Shown here piece by piece: positions 17,638-26,351 of a stretch of 35,496 bases of DNA. Each line of letters starts with the position of its first letter. The stretch's first letter is position 1. The stretch covers positions 1 to 35,496 of the forward strand of contig JAPUDO010000122.1 of NCBI GenBank assembly GCA_027493055.1, written 5' to 3'. A model generated the notes under the pieces. It had not been told where the DNA came from, did not search any database, and was given only the letters and a program-made list of their open reading frames with translations. Source of the stretch: Niabella sp. (GTDB lineage: Bacteria > Bacteroidota > Bacteroidia > Chitinophagales > Chitinophagaceae). The translations under genes were made by a program, and so were the position numbers.

Positions 17638-18219
17638 ATGCAGGTTGAGAATGTGTCATATTGGATAAATTTAATTGCTAAAAGCGGCGATGAAACTGCA
17701 TTTGCAAAATTGTACAGACATTATTTCTCCGGGTTGGTTTCTTTTTCTTATTCAATGCTAAAGGACAAACAGCGTTGTGAGGAAGTAATTGAAGATGTAT
17801 TTATAAAACTATGGATAAGCCGGGACAGGCTAACATCAATAGACAATATTACGCAGTATTTATATACTGCCGTAAAAAACTCCTGCATTAACGTCCTTAA
17901 TCGGGAACGAAATATTCATTTTGAAGAAATTGGAGATAGCCTTGAAGTTAGTTTTGTGTATGCTGAAAAAAAACTGATTGAAAAAGAGAATTTGAAAAAA
18001 ATAGCAAATGCTGTTAATGCTTTGCCTAATCGTTGCAAATTGATCTTTAGGCTGATCAAAGAGGAAGGGCTTTCATATAACGAAGTTGCAGAACTTTTGG
18101 AAATTTCTATTAAAACGGTTGATACCCAGCTAAATATAGCAATAAATAAAATAGCTGATGTACTAAAAAATGAGTTGCCAGAGTATAAAACATATTACCG
18201 GCGCAGAAACCGGCTCTAA
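17638..18219 (+). CDS. ECF-type RNA polymerase sigma-70 factor (FecI-like, Bacteroidota expansion family)
   Basis: This is a 193-residue cytoplasmic sigma factor. Region 2 is visible (GDETAFAKLYRHYFSGLVSF, then CEEVIEDVFIKLWISRD), as is region 4 with its helix-turn-helix (EEGLSYNEVAELLEISIKTV, then DTQLNIAINKI). It is followed 79 bases later by a FecR anti-sigma factor and then an STN-containing SusC, the standard trans-envelope signalling set. A bound substrate at SusC2 signals through STN to FecR, which frees the sigma factor to transcribe susC2/susD2 and downstream genes. A TTG at 17620 could add six residues, but a TAnnTTTG box overlaps it, so I chose the ATG at 17638. Confidence 0.92.
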   Translation: MQVENVSYWINLIAKSGDETAFAKLYRHYFSGLVSFSYSMLKDKQRCEEVIEDVFIKLWISRDRLTSIDNITQYLYTAVKNSCINVLNRERNIHFEEIGDSLEVSFVYAEKKLIEKENLKKIANAVNALPNRCKLIFRLIKEEGLSYNEVAELLEISIKTVDTQLNIAINKIADVLKNELPEYKTYYRRRNRL

Positions 18220-18298
18220 ATCTGTAAAAAAAAAATCTATATTCTTTTAGGGAATTGAATCTTTTATTGTGTTTTACTAATAAGAGGCCGGAAAATTA

Positions 18299-19330
18299 AT
18301 GAATAACCGAACTTTTATATTACTTCTTAAGAAATCAAAAGACGAATTATCTGAAGCAGAGCAAGAAGAACTATCTGCATTGCTGCAGTATGAGCAAAAG
18401 AGCGTCATGGATGATTTTGAAAAACTGGTTACTGCCAGGTTATGTTTTGATGACCCTGGAGTAGAAGAATCACTGAACCGGGTTATAGGGGAAATAAAAG
18501 AAGGTAAAGATAAAGTATCTGTAAGCAGTATTAAGAGAATGTACTTAAAATATGCAGCAGTTGCTGCGGCTGTTATTATTGTCTTTGGCTTGGCTTGGTT
18601 ATTTTATAACTCCCGCGATGTGAACTATAGTTCTCAGACTATAGTTCTTGCTGAGAAAAAAAATCATGTAGAAGACTATATACTACCGGATGGGACGAAG
18701 GTTAAAGTTAATAAAGCTTCCAGGCTCACTTTATCTGCTGATTTTAATGCTAATACACGGGAGGTGTACCTGGATGGAGAAGCTTTTTTTGATGTGGTAA
18801 AAAATAAAAAGAAGCCGTTTATTGTTCATACCAGTGCAATTGATGTAAAGGTATTGGGAACCGCATTTAATGTCAGAGCATTTCAGGAAGATTCAGTTAT
18901 TGAAACCTCGCTGATACGGGGTGCGGTTGAAGTAAAGGTTAATAAGAATGAGCAGGTTTTTCAATTAAAGCCAAGTGAGAAGATTGTAATAAAAACTAAT
19001 AAAGCTTCTGTAAGGAGCAATAACAGCACTGGGAGTGCACCTGAAATAAAGTTGAGCTCTTTCCATGCATTTGGTAAGGATTCCGTTTTATTAGAAACGC
19101 AATGGACAAAAGAAAAATTAGCTTTTGAAGATGAAAAGCTCAGGGATTTAATTCCCCGGTTAGAAAAGTGGTATAATATTACTATTGATGTAACGGATCC
19201 AACATTGCGAAACTGGAGGTTCAGCGGCATTGTTAAAGATGAAAGTGTAAAAGAGGTATTAGAACTCTTTAAAATCACATCAGGATTAAAGTATAAAATA
19301 GAGAAAGAACATGTGACGATTTATAAATAA
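18299..19330 (+). CDS. FecR-family anti-sigma factor
   Basis: This 343-residue single-pass inner-membrane protein has a cytoplasmic N-terminal sigma-binding part (1-80, with the usual LSEAEQEEL segment), a membrane helix at about 86-104 (YAAVAAAVIIVFGLAWLFY), a periplasmic FecR domain (about 120-215: LPDGTKVKVNKASRLTLSAD, EVYLDGEAFFDV, KVLGTAFNVRAF) and a C-terminal DUF4974/STN-like domain (about 265-343: LAFEDEKLRDLIPRLEKWY). All are normal for PUL-linked FecR proteins. The C-terminal domain is the expected contact for the STN domain of SusC2. It lies between the sigma factor and susC2, 79 bases after the former and 87 before the latter, with a hairpin in the second gap. An A10 run (18226-18235) lies in the first gap. 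Confidence 0.94.
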   Translation: MNNRTFILLLKKSKDELSEAEQEELSALLQYEQKSVMDDFEKLVTARLCFDDPGVEESLNRVIGEIKEGKDKVSVSSIKRMYLKYAAVAAAVIIVFGLAWLFYNSRDVNYSSQTIVLAEKKNHVEDYILPDGTKVKVNKASRLTLSADFNANTREVYLDGEAFFDVVKNKKKPFIVHTSAIDVKVLGTAFNVRAFQEDSVIETSLIRGAVEVKVNKNEQVFQLKPSEKIVIKTNKASVRSNNSTGSAPEIKLSSFHAFGKDSVLLETQWTKEKLAFEDEKLRDLIPRLEKWYNITIDVTDPTLRNWRFSGIVKDESVKEVLELFKITSGLKYKIEKEHVTIYK

Positions 19331-19333
19331 AAA

Positions 19334-19362
19334 GGCGAAAAATGCTGTGAACATTTTCCGCC
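19334..19362 (+). terminator. Stem-loop between fecR and susC2 (attenuator or processing site)
   Basis: GGCGAAAAATG (19334-19344) pairs with CATTTTCCGCC (19352-19362) across a 7-base loop, 10 of 11 pairs with one A/C mismatch. No U-run follows, so it is not a classic terminator. It sits 4 bases after the fecR stop and may separate weakly expressed regulator mRNA from strongly expressed transport mRNA. Confidence 0.45.
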
Positions 19363-19417
19363 GGCTTAAGACAGATTGCTAGTACAATTGCCTATTATTA
19401 ATTAACAAAACAAATGT

Positions 19418-22400
19418 ATGAAAAAAATGCTTGCCCAAGCTCTTTGGGGAATGAGATTTTCATTGACCAAATTTCTGCTTCAAATGAAACTTATTCTTTT
19501 ATTAATCTTGATTCCGGCTTTTCAGGCTTTCTCCTTTGATGGATTATCCCAGGAGCGTATTAATCTTGAATTAAAAGGCCAGCGAATATCGACGGTACTT
19601 AAATATATAGAGAAGAATTACGAGTATCGTTTTTTTTATAGTGACAAGGCAGGATTGAATAAGTTTAAAGTTGACATTGTTGCCAAGCAAGCAACCATTG
19701 ATTATGTAATGCAAAGCCTCTTGGCAACTACTCCTTTTTCATTCAAAAAAATGAATAAAGACCTCGTTGTGATTATTGGGTATGAAAATGATACCCTGGA
19801 GCATACGGTGGCTGGTAAAGTAATTAATGAGTCAGGTACTGCATTGGGAGATGTCAGCATAATCGAGAAGGGGACAAATAATGGCGTTACCACATCCGAA
19901 GAAGGGACATTTACAATAAAAGTTAAGGATGAAAATGCACTGCTTGTGATTTCTGCAGTGGGTTACCTAAGCAAGGAAGTTGCGGTAAAAGATTTTGGTT
20001 TTTTAGAGGTGCAGTTAACCGCATCACTCAACCAGATGGATGAGGTTATAGTTGTGGGCTATGGTGTTCAAAAGAAAGTTTCATCTACAGCTGCTGTTTC
20101 TTCTATCAAAGGCTCAGATATTGAGAACGTTCCTGTTGCCAATATCAGCAGCGCGTTGACCGGCAGGATTCCAGGGCTGATTTCTGCCCAGGGGAGTGGG
20201 GAGCCGGGTAATGATGATGCAGAACTTTATATACGGGGAATGGGAACAACGGGAAATAAAGCACCACTTGTAATTGTTGACGGCGTACCTCGTGAGTTGA
20301 ACCGGCTGGATCCTAATGTTATTGAATCGGTTACTTTGCTTAAAGATGCTGCTGCTGTTGCCCCCTATGGCGTTGCAGGTGCTAACGGCGTAGTACTGAT
20401 TACTACTAAAAGTGGAAAAACCGGTAAAGTTGCATTATCCTATAAAGGATATACAGGCTGGCAAAGTCCAACCGATGTTCCAAAACTGTTGAATTCATAC
20501 GAATATGCGTCTATGCGCAACCTGGCTACTAAAAACGAAAATCCAGCAGCTGCACTGCCGTTTAAGGAAAGTCAGTTAAATGGGTATAAAAAGACAGTAG
20601 AAGGTGCACAGGATGCAGACCCTGACAAATATCCGAATTCAGACGCGATGAGCTTTTTCAGGGATGCGAATACAACTATTACCGGGCATAGCCTTACAGC
20701 ATCCGGAGGGCAGGACATAGCTTCCTATTTTGTGGGGTTAGGTTATTTATATCAAAGCGGCCTTTATGCTACAACTGGTAGTAACAGGTACAACCTGACA
20801 GCTAAGTTGTCTTCGAAGGTTACCAGAACAACTACCATGGCGCTTTCAATAAATGGCTCCCAGCAGCAGATTGCCAGGCCCTGGCTTGATCCGATAACAG
20901 TTTTTGAAAGAGCTATTAAATGGAACCCCACAGTGGCTATTGAATTCACTAACGGATATTTAGCCACTAATAATGGTAACATTACCAATACAATGTATGC
21001 GAATACATTAAGCGGATCAAGACTTAGCGATCGTACGGAAATCTTTTCCCAGTTTTCTATCCAGCAGGAGCTGCCTTTCATTAAAGGGCTAAGTATGAAG
21101 GGGGTATTTAACTATGACCCTACAACAGTATCTAATAAAAACTGGCAGGGGGGGGGAGAGGCTGCCGGCATGGTGTTTTATAATATCGACACCACTAAGA
21201 CTCCTTATGTTTTTACCCCTGTAACGTTATCGTTGTCAAAAACCTTATATCAGAACAGTGAGCAACGGAAGAGGATCACATGGCAGGGGTACCTGAACTA
21301 TCATCGTAAGTTTGGTGCTCATGATATTACGGGATTGTTGGTTGCCGAGAGCAGAAGAACTACATACAGCGTTTTTTCCGCACAGCGGACAAATGGCATA
21401 CTGGATATTGATGAACTTGACTTTGGAAATCCCAATCAAACTTATTGGAGTAACGGGGGCAATTCTTCCCAAACATCCCAGGTTGGCTATGTATATAGGG
21501 CCGCTTATAATAACCAGGGGAAATATTTGCTGGAAGCCAGTGGGCGGTACGATGGCAATTACTATTTTGCACCGGGACATAAATTTGGTTTCTTCCCGGC
21601 ATTCTCGGCTGGCTGGCGCATATCGGAAGAAAAATTCATGAAATCAATAACATGGATTGATAACTTAAAAATTCGGGGTTCCTGGGGTATATCCGGTAAT
21701 CTGGCGGGAAGTCCTTTTCAATACCTGAGTACTTACGCTATTGATGCCGCGTCTTCTTATGTTTTTAATGGTAGCGTTTACCAGGGAGCTAAAGAAAGGC
21801 TTGAACCGAACCCGGATATTACCTGGGAGCGAGCAAAAAAATCGAATATCGGTTTAGAAGTATCACTTTTCTCCAGAAAGTTAAATATTGAGGCGGATTA
21901 TTTCAGGGAAAAGCGCAGCAATATGCTGGTAAGTCCTGCTACTGTAGTTCCTGCAGAGTACGGTATTGCTGTTGCTCAGGAAAATGCAGGAATCATGAGC
22001 AACCGGGGATTAGACCTGAATGTCAATGGCGTTCAGCGCATAGGAGATCTGTTAATTGATCTTACTTTCAATTTTACCTATACTAAAAATAAGCTGATAC
22101 AAACTTTCGAAAATGCAGCTACCTATAATGATCCCAACAGGAGGCGCACCGGCCGGCCGCTTAATACTATTTTTGGCTATGTGGCCGAACGCCTGTTCCA
22201 GGTAGAAGATGACAAAAACGGTGATGGGAAAATTGATGATAAAGATGGTTTTCCCGTGCAAACGCTGGGCGGCGTTGTAGCCCCGGGAGATATAAAATAC
22301 AAAGATCTAAACGGTGACGGCAAGATTGATGCCACAGACCAGACAGCTATTGGAAATCCAAATATCCCGGGAATTATTTACGGTTTTAGCCCCAGATTTT

Positions 22401-22852
22401 CTTATAAGGGATTAGATCTCTCAATTTTAATCCAGGGAGCCACTAAAACAAGTGCTTTTATAAGACAGGAGCTTGTGTGGCTGCTAAGCGGCGCTAATAC
22501 CACCACCTACACGCTCGATTACTGGACTCCTGACAACCGCGATGCAAAAGTGCCCCGCCCTTACGGAGCATCGGGAAATACCAATAACCAGCAAACCTCC
22601 ACCTGGTGGGTATGGGATATCTCCTATCTGCGGATTAAAAGTTTTGAGCTGGGCTATAAAATCCCCGAAGCGTTGCTGAAAAAGACACCGGTTAAATCTT
22701 TCAGGATTTTTGCTTCGGGACAGAACTTATTTACCTCAAGCATTGTGAAAGGTATTGTAGATCCTGAACTCTCTTCAACCGGCAGCAATACGAGAGGATG
22801 GTATTATCCTCAGCAACGTGCATTTTCTGTAGGAGCCAATATTACATTATAA
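19418..22852 (+). CDS. SusC-like TonB-dependent transporter, pair 2, with N-terminal STN signalling domain
   Basis: This 1144-residue outer-membrane transporter and signal transducer has a long signal region ending near SFDGLSQ (about 1-45). An STN domain follows (about 48-118: INLELKGQRISTVLKYIEKN), the part that touches FecR. Next come a carboxypeptidase-regulatory-like domain (about 128-205), a TonB-box-like MDEVIVVGYGVQKKVSSTAA (about 207-226), and a plug with ALTGRIPGLISAQG and LLKDAAAVAPYGVAGANGVV. The barrel ends in SVGANITL. Two EF-hand-like loops (DKNGDGKIDDKD and DLNGDGKIDATD) lie near residues 930-970, as in many SusC proteins. The STN domain and upstream sigma/FecR genes show autoregulated, substrate-sensing expression. 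A G9 run at 21148-21156 (about codons 577-580) is a possible slippage site. susD2 starts 20 bases downstream. Confidence 0.96.
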   Translation: MKKMLAQALWGMRFSLTKFLLQMKLILLLILIPAFQAFSFDGLSQERINLELKGQRISTVLKYIEKNYEYRFFYSDKAGLNKFKVDIVAKQATIDYVMQSLLATTPFSFKKMNKDLVVIIGYENDTLEHTVAGKVINESGTALGDVSIIEKGTNNGVTTSEEGTFTIKVKDENALLVISAVGYLSKEVAVKDFGFLEVQLTASLNQMDEVIVVGYGVQKKVSSTAAVSSIKGSDIENVPVANISSALTGRIPGLISAQGSGEPGNDDAELYIRGMGTTGNKAPLVIVDGVPRELNRLDPNVIESVTLLKDAAAVAPYGVAGANGVVLITTKSGKTGKVALSYKGYTGWQSPTDVPKLLNSYEYASMRNLATKNENPAAALPFKESQLNGYKKTVEGAQDADPDKYPNSDAMSFFRDANTTITGHSLTASGGQDIASYFVGLGYLYQSGLYATTGSNRYNLTAKLSSKVTRTTTMALSINGSQQQIARPWLDPITVFERAIKWNPTVAIEFTNGYLATNNGNITNTMYANTLSGSRLSDRTEIFSQFSIQQELPFIKGLSMKGVFNYDPTTVSNKNWQGGGEAAGMVFYNIDTTKTPYVFTPVTLSLSKTLYQNSEQRKRITWQGYLNYHRKFGAHDITGLLVAESRRTTYSVFSAQRTNGILDIDELDFGNPNQTYWSNGGNSSQTSQVGYVYRAAYNNQGKYLLEASGRYDGNYYFAPGHKFGFFPAFSAGWRISEEKFMKSITWIDNLKIRGSWGISGNLAGSPFQYLSTYAIDAASSYVFNGSVYQGAKERLEPNPDITWERAKKSNIGLEVSLFSRKLNIEADYFREKRSNMLVSPATVVPAEYGIAVAQENAGIMSNRGLDLNVNGVQRIGDLLIDLTFNFTYTKNKLIQTFENAATYNDPNRRRTGRPLNTIFGYVAERLFQVEDDKNGDGKIDDKDGFPVQTLGGVVAPGDIKYKDLNGDGKIDATDQTAIGNPNIPGIIYGFSPRFSYKGLDLSILIQGATKTSAFIRQELVWLLSGANTTTYTLDYWTPDNRDAKVPRPYGASGNTNNQQTSTWWVWDISYLRIKSFELGYKIPEALLKKTPVKSFRIFASGQNLFTSSIVKGIVDPELSSTGSNTRGWYYPQQRAFSVGANITL
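21148..21156 (+). repeat. G9 homopolymer inside susC2
   Basis: Nine consecutive G residues encode part of WQGGGEA in the barrel region of SusC2. Gain or loss of one G would shift the frame about halfway through the gene. Confidence 0.9.
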
Positions 22853-22872
22853 AATCGTTTAAAAATAAAAAT

Positions 22873-24522
22873 ATGAACACTTCTAAAAATATAGGGGTAT
22901 TTGTTGTGGTACTTATTGTTGTCTTGCTGGCTAGCTGTAAAAGGGGGTTCCTTGAAATCGTACCAAAGGATCAGTTAAGTTCAGAAACACTTTTTGCAAA
23001 TAGGGATGGTGCCGACATTTTTTTAAATGATATTTATAGTGTGCTTCCAGATCAGGAAGCTGGTGGCACAACCGATCCCTGGGAAGCCTGGAGCGATAAT
23101 GTAACGGGCCGTTATAGCTGGGGAATGTCGTGGGAGAATTCTGTTACGAGGTCTTATGGTGCCAGTACAAATAACCCCGGCCTGTACAACCACGGCTACC
23201 CTTCTGTTCCGTTCAAATATGACGATGTGTATGTAAGAGTAAGAAAGTGTAACCTGTTTATATCAGAAGTAGGTAAAAATGCAGCAAATCTTGATGAGAG
23301 CTGGAGAAAGCAAAGACTGGCCGAGGTGAGATTTCTGCGTGCATTCTATTATCACTGGCTGTGGATGGCTTATGGAGGAGTACCCCTGATCAAAGAAGTG
23401 CTTAACCGGCAGGAACAGGGAGATGGTATTTTTTATCCCCGTAGTTCTTACCAGGAGACATACCAGTTTATAGTTGATGAGCTGAATGAAATTTATATGG
23501 ACCTTCCAAATGAAGTGGGCACCGGAAGGGCTACCCGGGGTGCAGCATTAACATTAAAAGGGTGGTGTGAACTGTATAATCACAAATATGCTGATGCTGC
23601 AAATACCAACCAGCAGGTAAGAGACCTGGGTAAATACGGGCTTTTTGCCAATTATAATAACCAGTTTCTTACCACGAATAATAATAATAAAGAATCGATA
23701 TTTGCTTATCAGCATCTTTCGGGTTCTAAGAATTCAGGACGTTCGGGTGAATTTGGACCTATGCCTTCGCGCGGGGCGATGCAACCCACACAAAACCTGG
23801 TAGATGATTATTTGATGAAAGATGGGTTACCGATCACTGTATCCCCGTTGTTTAAACCAGATTCTCCTTATATAAACCGTGACCCAAGGTTTTACCAGTC
23901 TATTGTATACGATGGTTCTACATGGCGGAATATCGTATACTATACCAGACAGGGCGGTAATTATTCAGTTAGCTCAAACGCCGAAAGACATACGGGATAT
24001 TTTAGAAGAAAGGGAATTAATGATGGTGTTACAGAAGTAAACGTTCTGGAAGGGCCCAACTATGAGTATTTCCGGTATGCAGAAGTTTTGCTCAACTATG
24101 CGGAGGCCAAAATTGAGCTTAACCAGATTGATCAGTCTGTGTATTCCGCAATCGATAGTGTAAGAATGAGAGCTGGGATACCTACATTAATAAATACGTA
24201 CTCACGACAGCTTACACAACCTGAATTAAGAGATATTGTTAGAAGAGAACGAAGAATTGAGCTGGCATTTGAGAACAAGCGCTATTGGGATTTGATCAGG
24301 TGGAAAACTGCCGAAACCGTATTGAACCAGCCCAAGTATGGCATTAACATAAGCTTACAGAATGGTAAATTGGTGTACAATAAATTTATCGTTCACAACA
24401 TGGTTTTTTATAAAGAGAAAAACTATCTCTTTCCTGTCTTTCAGGGCTGGATAGATCAAAATCCTACTATACGCGCTCAAAATACCGGAGAATTTAATGC
24501 GGGTCAGAACCCAGGGTATTAG
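22873..24522 (+). CDS. SusD-like surface glycan-binding lipoprotein, pair 2
   Basis: This 549-residue RagB/SusD-family lipoprotein is the partner lid of SusC2. The start is ATG at 22873: it gives a clean lipoprotein signal with LLASC and Cys22, whereas the upstream in-frame ATG at 22798 lies inside susC2 and adds a non-signal extension. Typical SusD segments are present: EVRFLRAFYYHWLWMAYGGV (TPR-like core), RAAEVLLNYAEA-like FRYAEVLLNYAEAKIELNQI, and the C-terminal LRDIVRRERRIELAFENKRY with an ending of NAGQNPGY. It follows susC2 by 20 bases and is cotranscribed with it. The gap after it holds a small stem-loop. It is only generally similar to SusD1, so the two pairs probably handle different fragments. 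Confidence 0.96.
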   Translation: MNTSKNIGVFVVVLIVVLLASCKRGFLEIVPKDQLSSETLFANRDGADIFLNDIYSVLPDQEAGGTTDPWEAWSDNVTGRYSWGMSWENSVTRSYGASTNNPGLYNHGYPSVPFKYDDVYVRVRKCNLFISEVGKNAANLDESWRKQRLAEVRFLRAFYYHWLWMAYGGVPLIKEVLNRQEQGDGIFYPRSSYQETYQFIVDELNEIYMDLPNEVGTGRATRGAALTLKGWCELYNHKYADAANTNQQVRDLGKYGLFANYNNQFLTTNNNNKESIFAYQHLSGSKNSGRSGEFGPMPSRGAMQPTQNLVDDYLMKDGLPITVSPLFKPDSPYINRDPRFYQSIVYDGSTWRNIVYYTRQGGNYSVSSNAERHTGYFRRKGINDGVTEVNVLEGPNYEYFRYAEVLLNYAEAKIELNQIDQSVYSAIDSVRMRAGIPTLINTYSRQLTQPELRDIVRRERRIELAFENKRYWDLIRWKTAETVLNQPKYGINISLQNGKLVYNKFIVHNMVFYKEKNYLFPVFQGWIDQNPTIRAQNTGEFNAGQNPGY

Positions 24523-24593
24523 CGGTCCACAAAACTTATATAAATATCGCTTACTTATAATTTTTTATATAGCCTTCTGGTTATGTAAGTGCC

Positions 24594-24612
24594 ATGCATT
24601 TGTTGAATGCAT
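24594..24612 (+). terminator. Small stem-loop between susD2 and the GH127-like gene
   Basis: ATGCATT (24594-24600) pairs perfectly with AATGCAT (24606-24612) across TGTTG and is followed by TTTATAAAA. The stem is short and AT-rich, so it is at best a weak attenuator or processing site that would lower enzyme expression relative to susCD2. Confidence 0.3.
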
Positions 24613-24631
24613 TTTATAAAACGTATTTTTT

Positions 24632-26347
24632 ATGAAATTATATTCTCTGGGAGGATTGTTCTTGATTCTTTCCTGTATGCCAGCTGTAAACGCTCAGCAA
24701 TTGCAGCCTGTTGTATTTGGACAGGTAAATATGGATGGAGAGCTTTCCATCAGGCTGAAAAGAAATTTCAGCAGGCTGGAAAGTGATATTTATCAACCGG
24801 CAAATGTTTTTAATGCGGGAGGAGCTTCTGAAGGATGGCCGGGAGATAAAGAAGGCAGGACAATATTGGGGCTGGTTTTACAGGCACAGGCCAATCACCG
24901 GGATGCCCGTTATCTCGAAGCAATAATAGATCAGTTACCTGACCATCTGAATGAAAAAGGATATTTGGGCCCTGTGTATAAAGATTCTGCCTGGGAGCAA
25001 CAGCTATCCGGACATGGATGGTTACTAAGAGGGCTATGTGCTTACTATGAATGGAAAAAGGATAAAAGAGTAAAATCGATGATAAAGGGTATCATACATC
25101 ATCTTGCTATACCCACAACTGGTTATCATAAGGACTATCCTATAAATCCTTCCGAACGTCAGAGGGACGTGGGCGCTGCAGCCGGAACTACCCTTAATAC
25201 AATCGGTCGCTGGAAGCTTTCAACTGATATCGGCTGTGATTTTATTTTTCTCGATGGTTTGGTGCATGCCTACCAGCTTTTCCCGGAAAGAAAACTACGT
25301 ACGCTGATCGAAGAAATGACAGATCGTTTTTTCCAGATGAAACTGGAATCCATCAATGCTCAAACCCACGCTACACTTACAGCGCTTCGTGCAATACTTC
25401 GCTTCTACCATATTACCGGCGACCGGAAATACCTGGCGGAGGTGGAAAAGCGTTACCTGATTTACCGTAACGCTGCTACCAGCTCCAATTACGAAAACTT
25501 TAACTGGTTCGGGCGTCCCTCCTGGACCGAGCCTTGTGCTATTGTAGATTCGTATATTGTTGCGGTACAATTGTGGCAGTTCTTGAATAATCCCCTGTAC
25601 CTGGAAGATGCCCACAACATCTACTATAATGCTTTATCGCGCACCCAAAGATCCAATGGTGGTTTTGGGCTTGACAACTGTACGCGTCAGGACGAGCCAT
25701 TCCTGAAAGTGGCAGCAGACGAGGCTTACTGGTGCTGTACCATGCGTGGCGCCGAGGGATTATCCGGCGCTGTTCAGTTTAGTTGTTTTTCCGATGCAAA
25801 CAGGGTGATATTCCCGTTCTTTTTTAAATCTGTTTATAACCTGGCAAATGGGTTAAAACTGCAAACGGTAACGGGCTATCCGTTTTCTTCCGATTTTGCT
25901 GTTAAGGTGTTACAGGGCGGCGGTAACAAAGCGTTTACATTTAGCTTCTTTGCTCCCCGTTGGATGGATCATTGTCAGATTACCCTGAATGACGGGCCCA
26001 TTTTCTTTGAGCGAACAAATGGGTTCGTTAATTGTAAAACAGCTTTAAAAGCAGGAGATATACTGTCATTCAGGGCACAAACATCAACCTCGATGCAAAA
26101 GCCCGCAAATACAAAATACAATAAGGCTGACACGTATACGCTCAATTATGGAGTACTGCAGTTGGGAACGGAGCAGAGGGGGTTGTTACAGTTGCCATCT
26201 CCACCGCATCTGGTTCGAAATTCAGACTCCCTATGGAGTATACAACAAACGAATATTATTTTAAGACCTGTATATCACTTACTGGATACTGCAATAAATA
26301 AGCAGTCGGATAAAGCGATGCAGGTGCTATTTGAAATCCCAAAATAA
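24632..26347 (+). CDS. GH127-like (DUF1680 superfamily) putative beta-L-arabinofuranosidase
   Basis: This 571-residue secreted (alpha/alpha)6-barrel protein carries what look like the zinc-site residues of GH127/GH146: Glu300 and Cys302 in SWTEPCAIVDS, and Cys368/Cys369 in EAYWCCTMRGAEG. In the characterised GH127 enzyme HypBA1 the equivalent E-x-C and C-C residues bind zinc and one Cys is the nucleophile. Glu288, in the preceding NYENFNWFG segment, is a candidate acid/base. The signal peptide ends AVNAQ (about 1-21); an ILSC at 12-15 is a poor lipobox. Family members release beta-L-arabinofuranose, but the superfamily also includes other activities. It is shorter than most GH127 proteins (about 650-800), with a reduced C-terminal beta domain. 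It starts 109 bases after susD2 and ends 4 bases before the GH2 start. Confidence 0.82.
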   Translation: MKLYSLGGLFLILSCMPAVNAQQLQPVVFGQVNMDGELSIRLKRNFSRLESDIYQPANVFNAGGASEGWPGDKEGRTILGLVLQAQANHRDARYLEAIIDQLPDHLNEKGYLGPVYKDSAWEQQLSGHGWLLRGLCAYYEWKKDKRVKSMIKGIIHHLAIPTTGYHKDYPINPSERQRDVGAAAGTTLNTIGRWKLSTDIGCDFIFLDGLVHAYQLFPERKLRTLIEEMTDRFFQMKLESINAQTHATLTALRAILRFYHITGDRKYLAEVEKRYLIYRNAATSSNYENFNWFGRPSWTEPCAIVDSYIVAVQLWQFLNNPLYLEDAHNIYYNALSRTQRSNGGFGLDNCTRQDEPFLKVAADEAYWCCTMRGAEGLSGAVQFSCFSDANRVIFPFFFKSVYNLANGLKLQTVTGYPFSSDFAVKVLQGGGNKAFTFSFFAPRWMDHCQITLNDGPIFFERTNGFVNCKTALKAGDILSFRAQTSTSMQKPANTKYNKADTYTLNYGVLQLGTEQRGLLQLPSPPHLVRNSDSLWSIQQTNIILRPVYHLLDTAINKQSDKAMQVLFEIPK

Positions 26348-26351
26348 CATT

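Noticed and set aside
22200-22350. EF-hand/dockerin-like DxNxDGxI loops in SusC2 as a cellulosome-type dockerin
   Set aside because: These loops are a common part of SusC barrels and are not an independent C-terminal dockerin domain.
22798-22872. ATG at 22798 as start of SusD2
   Set aside because: The extension lies inside susC2 in another frame and would bury the lipoprotein signal peptide.
26331-26351. ATG at 26331 as start of the GH2 gene
   Set aside because: It overlaps the end of the GH127-like gene and adds a polar stretch before a normal signal peptide; ATG 26352 gives a standard tight junction.
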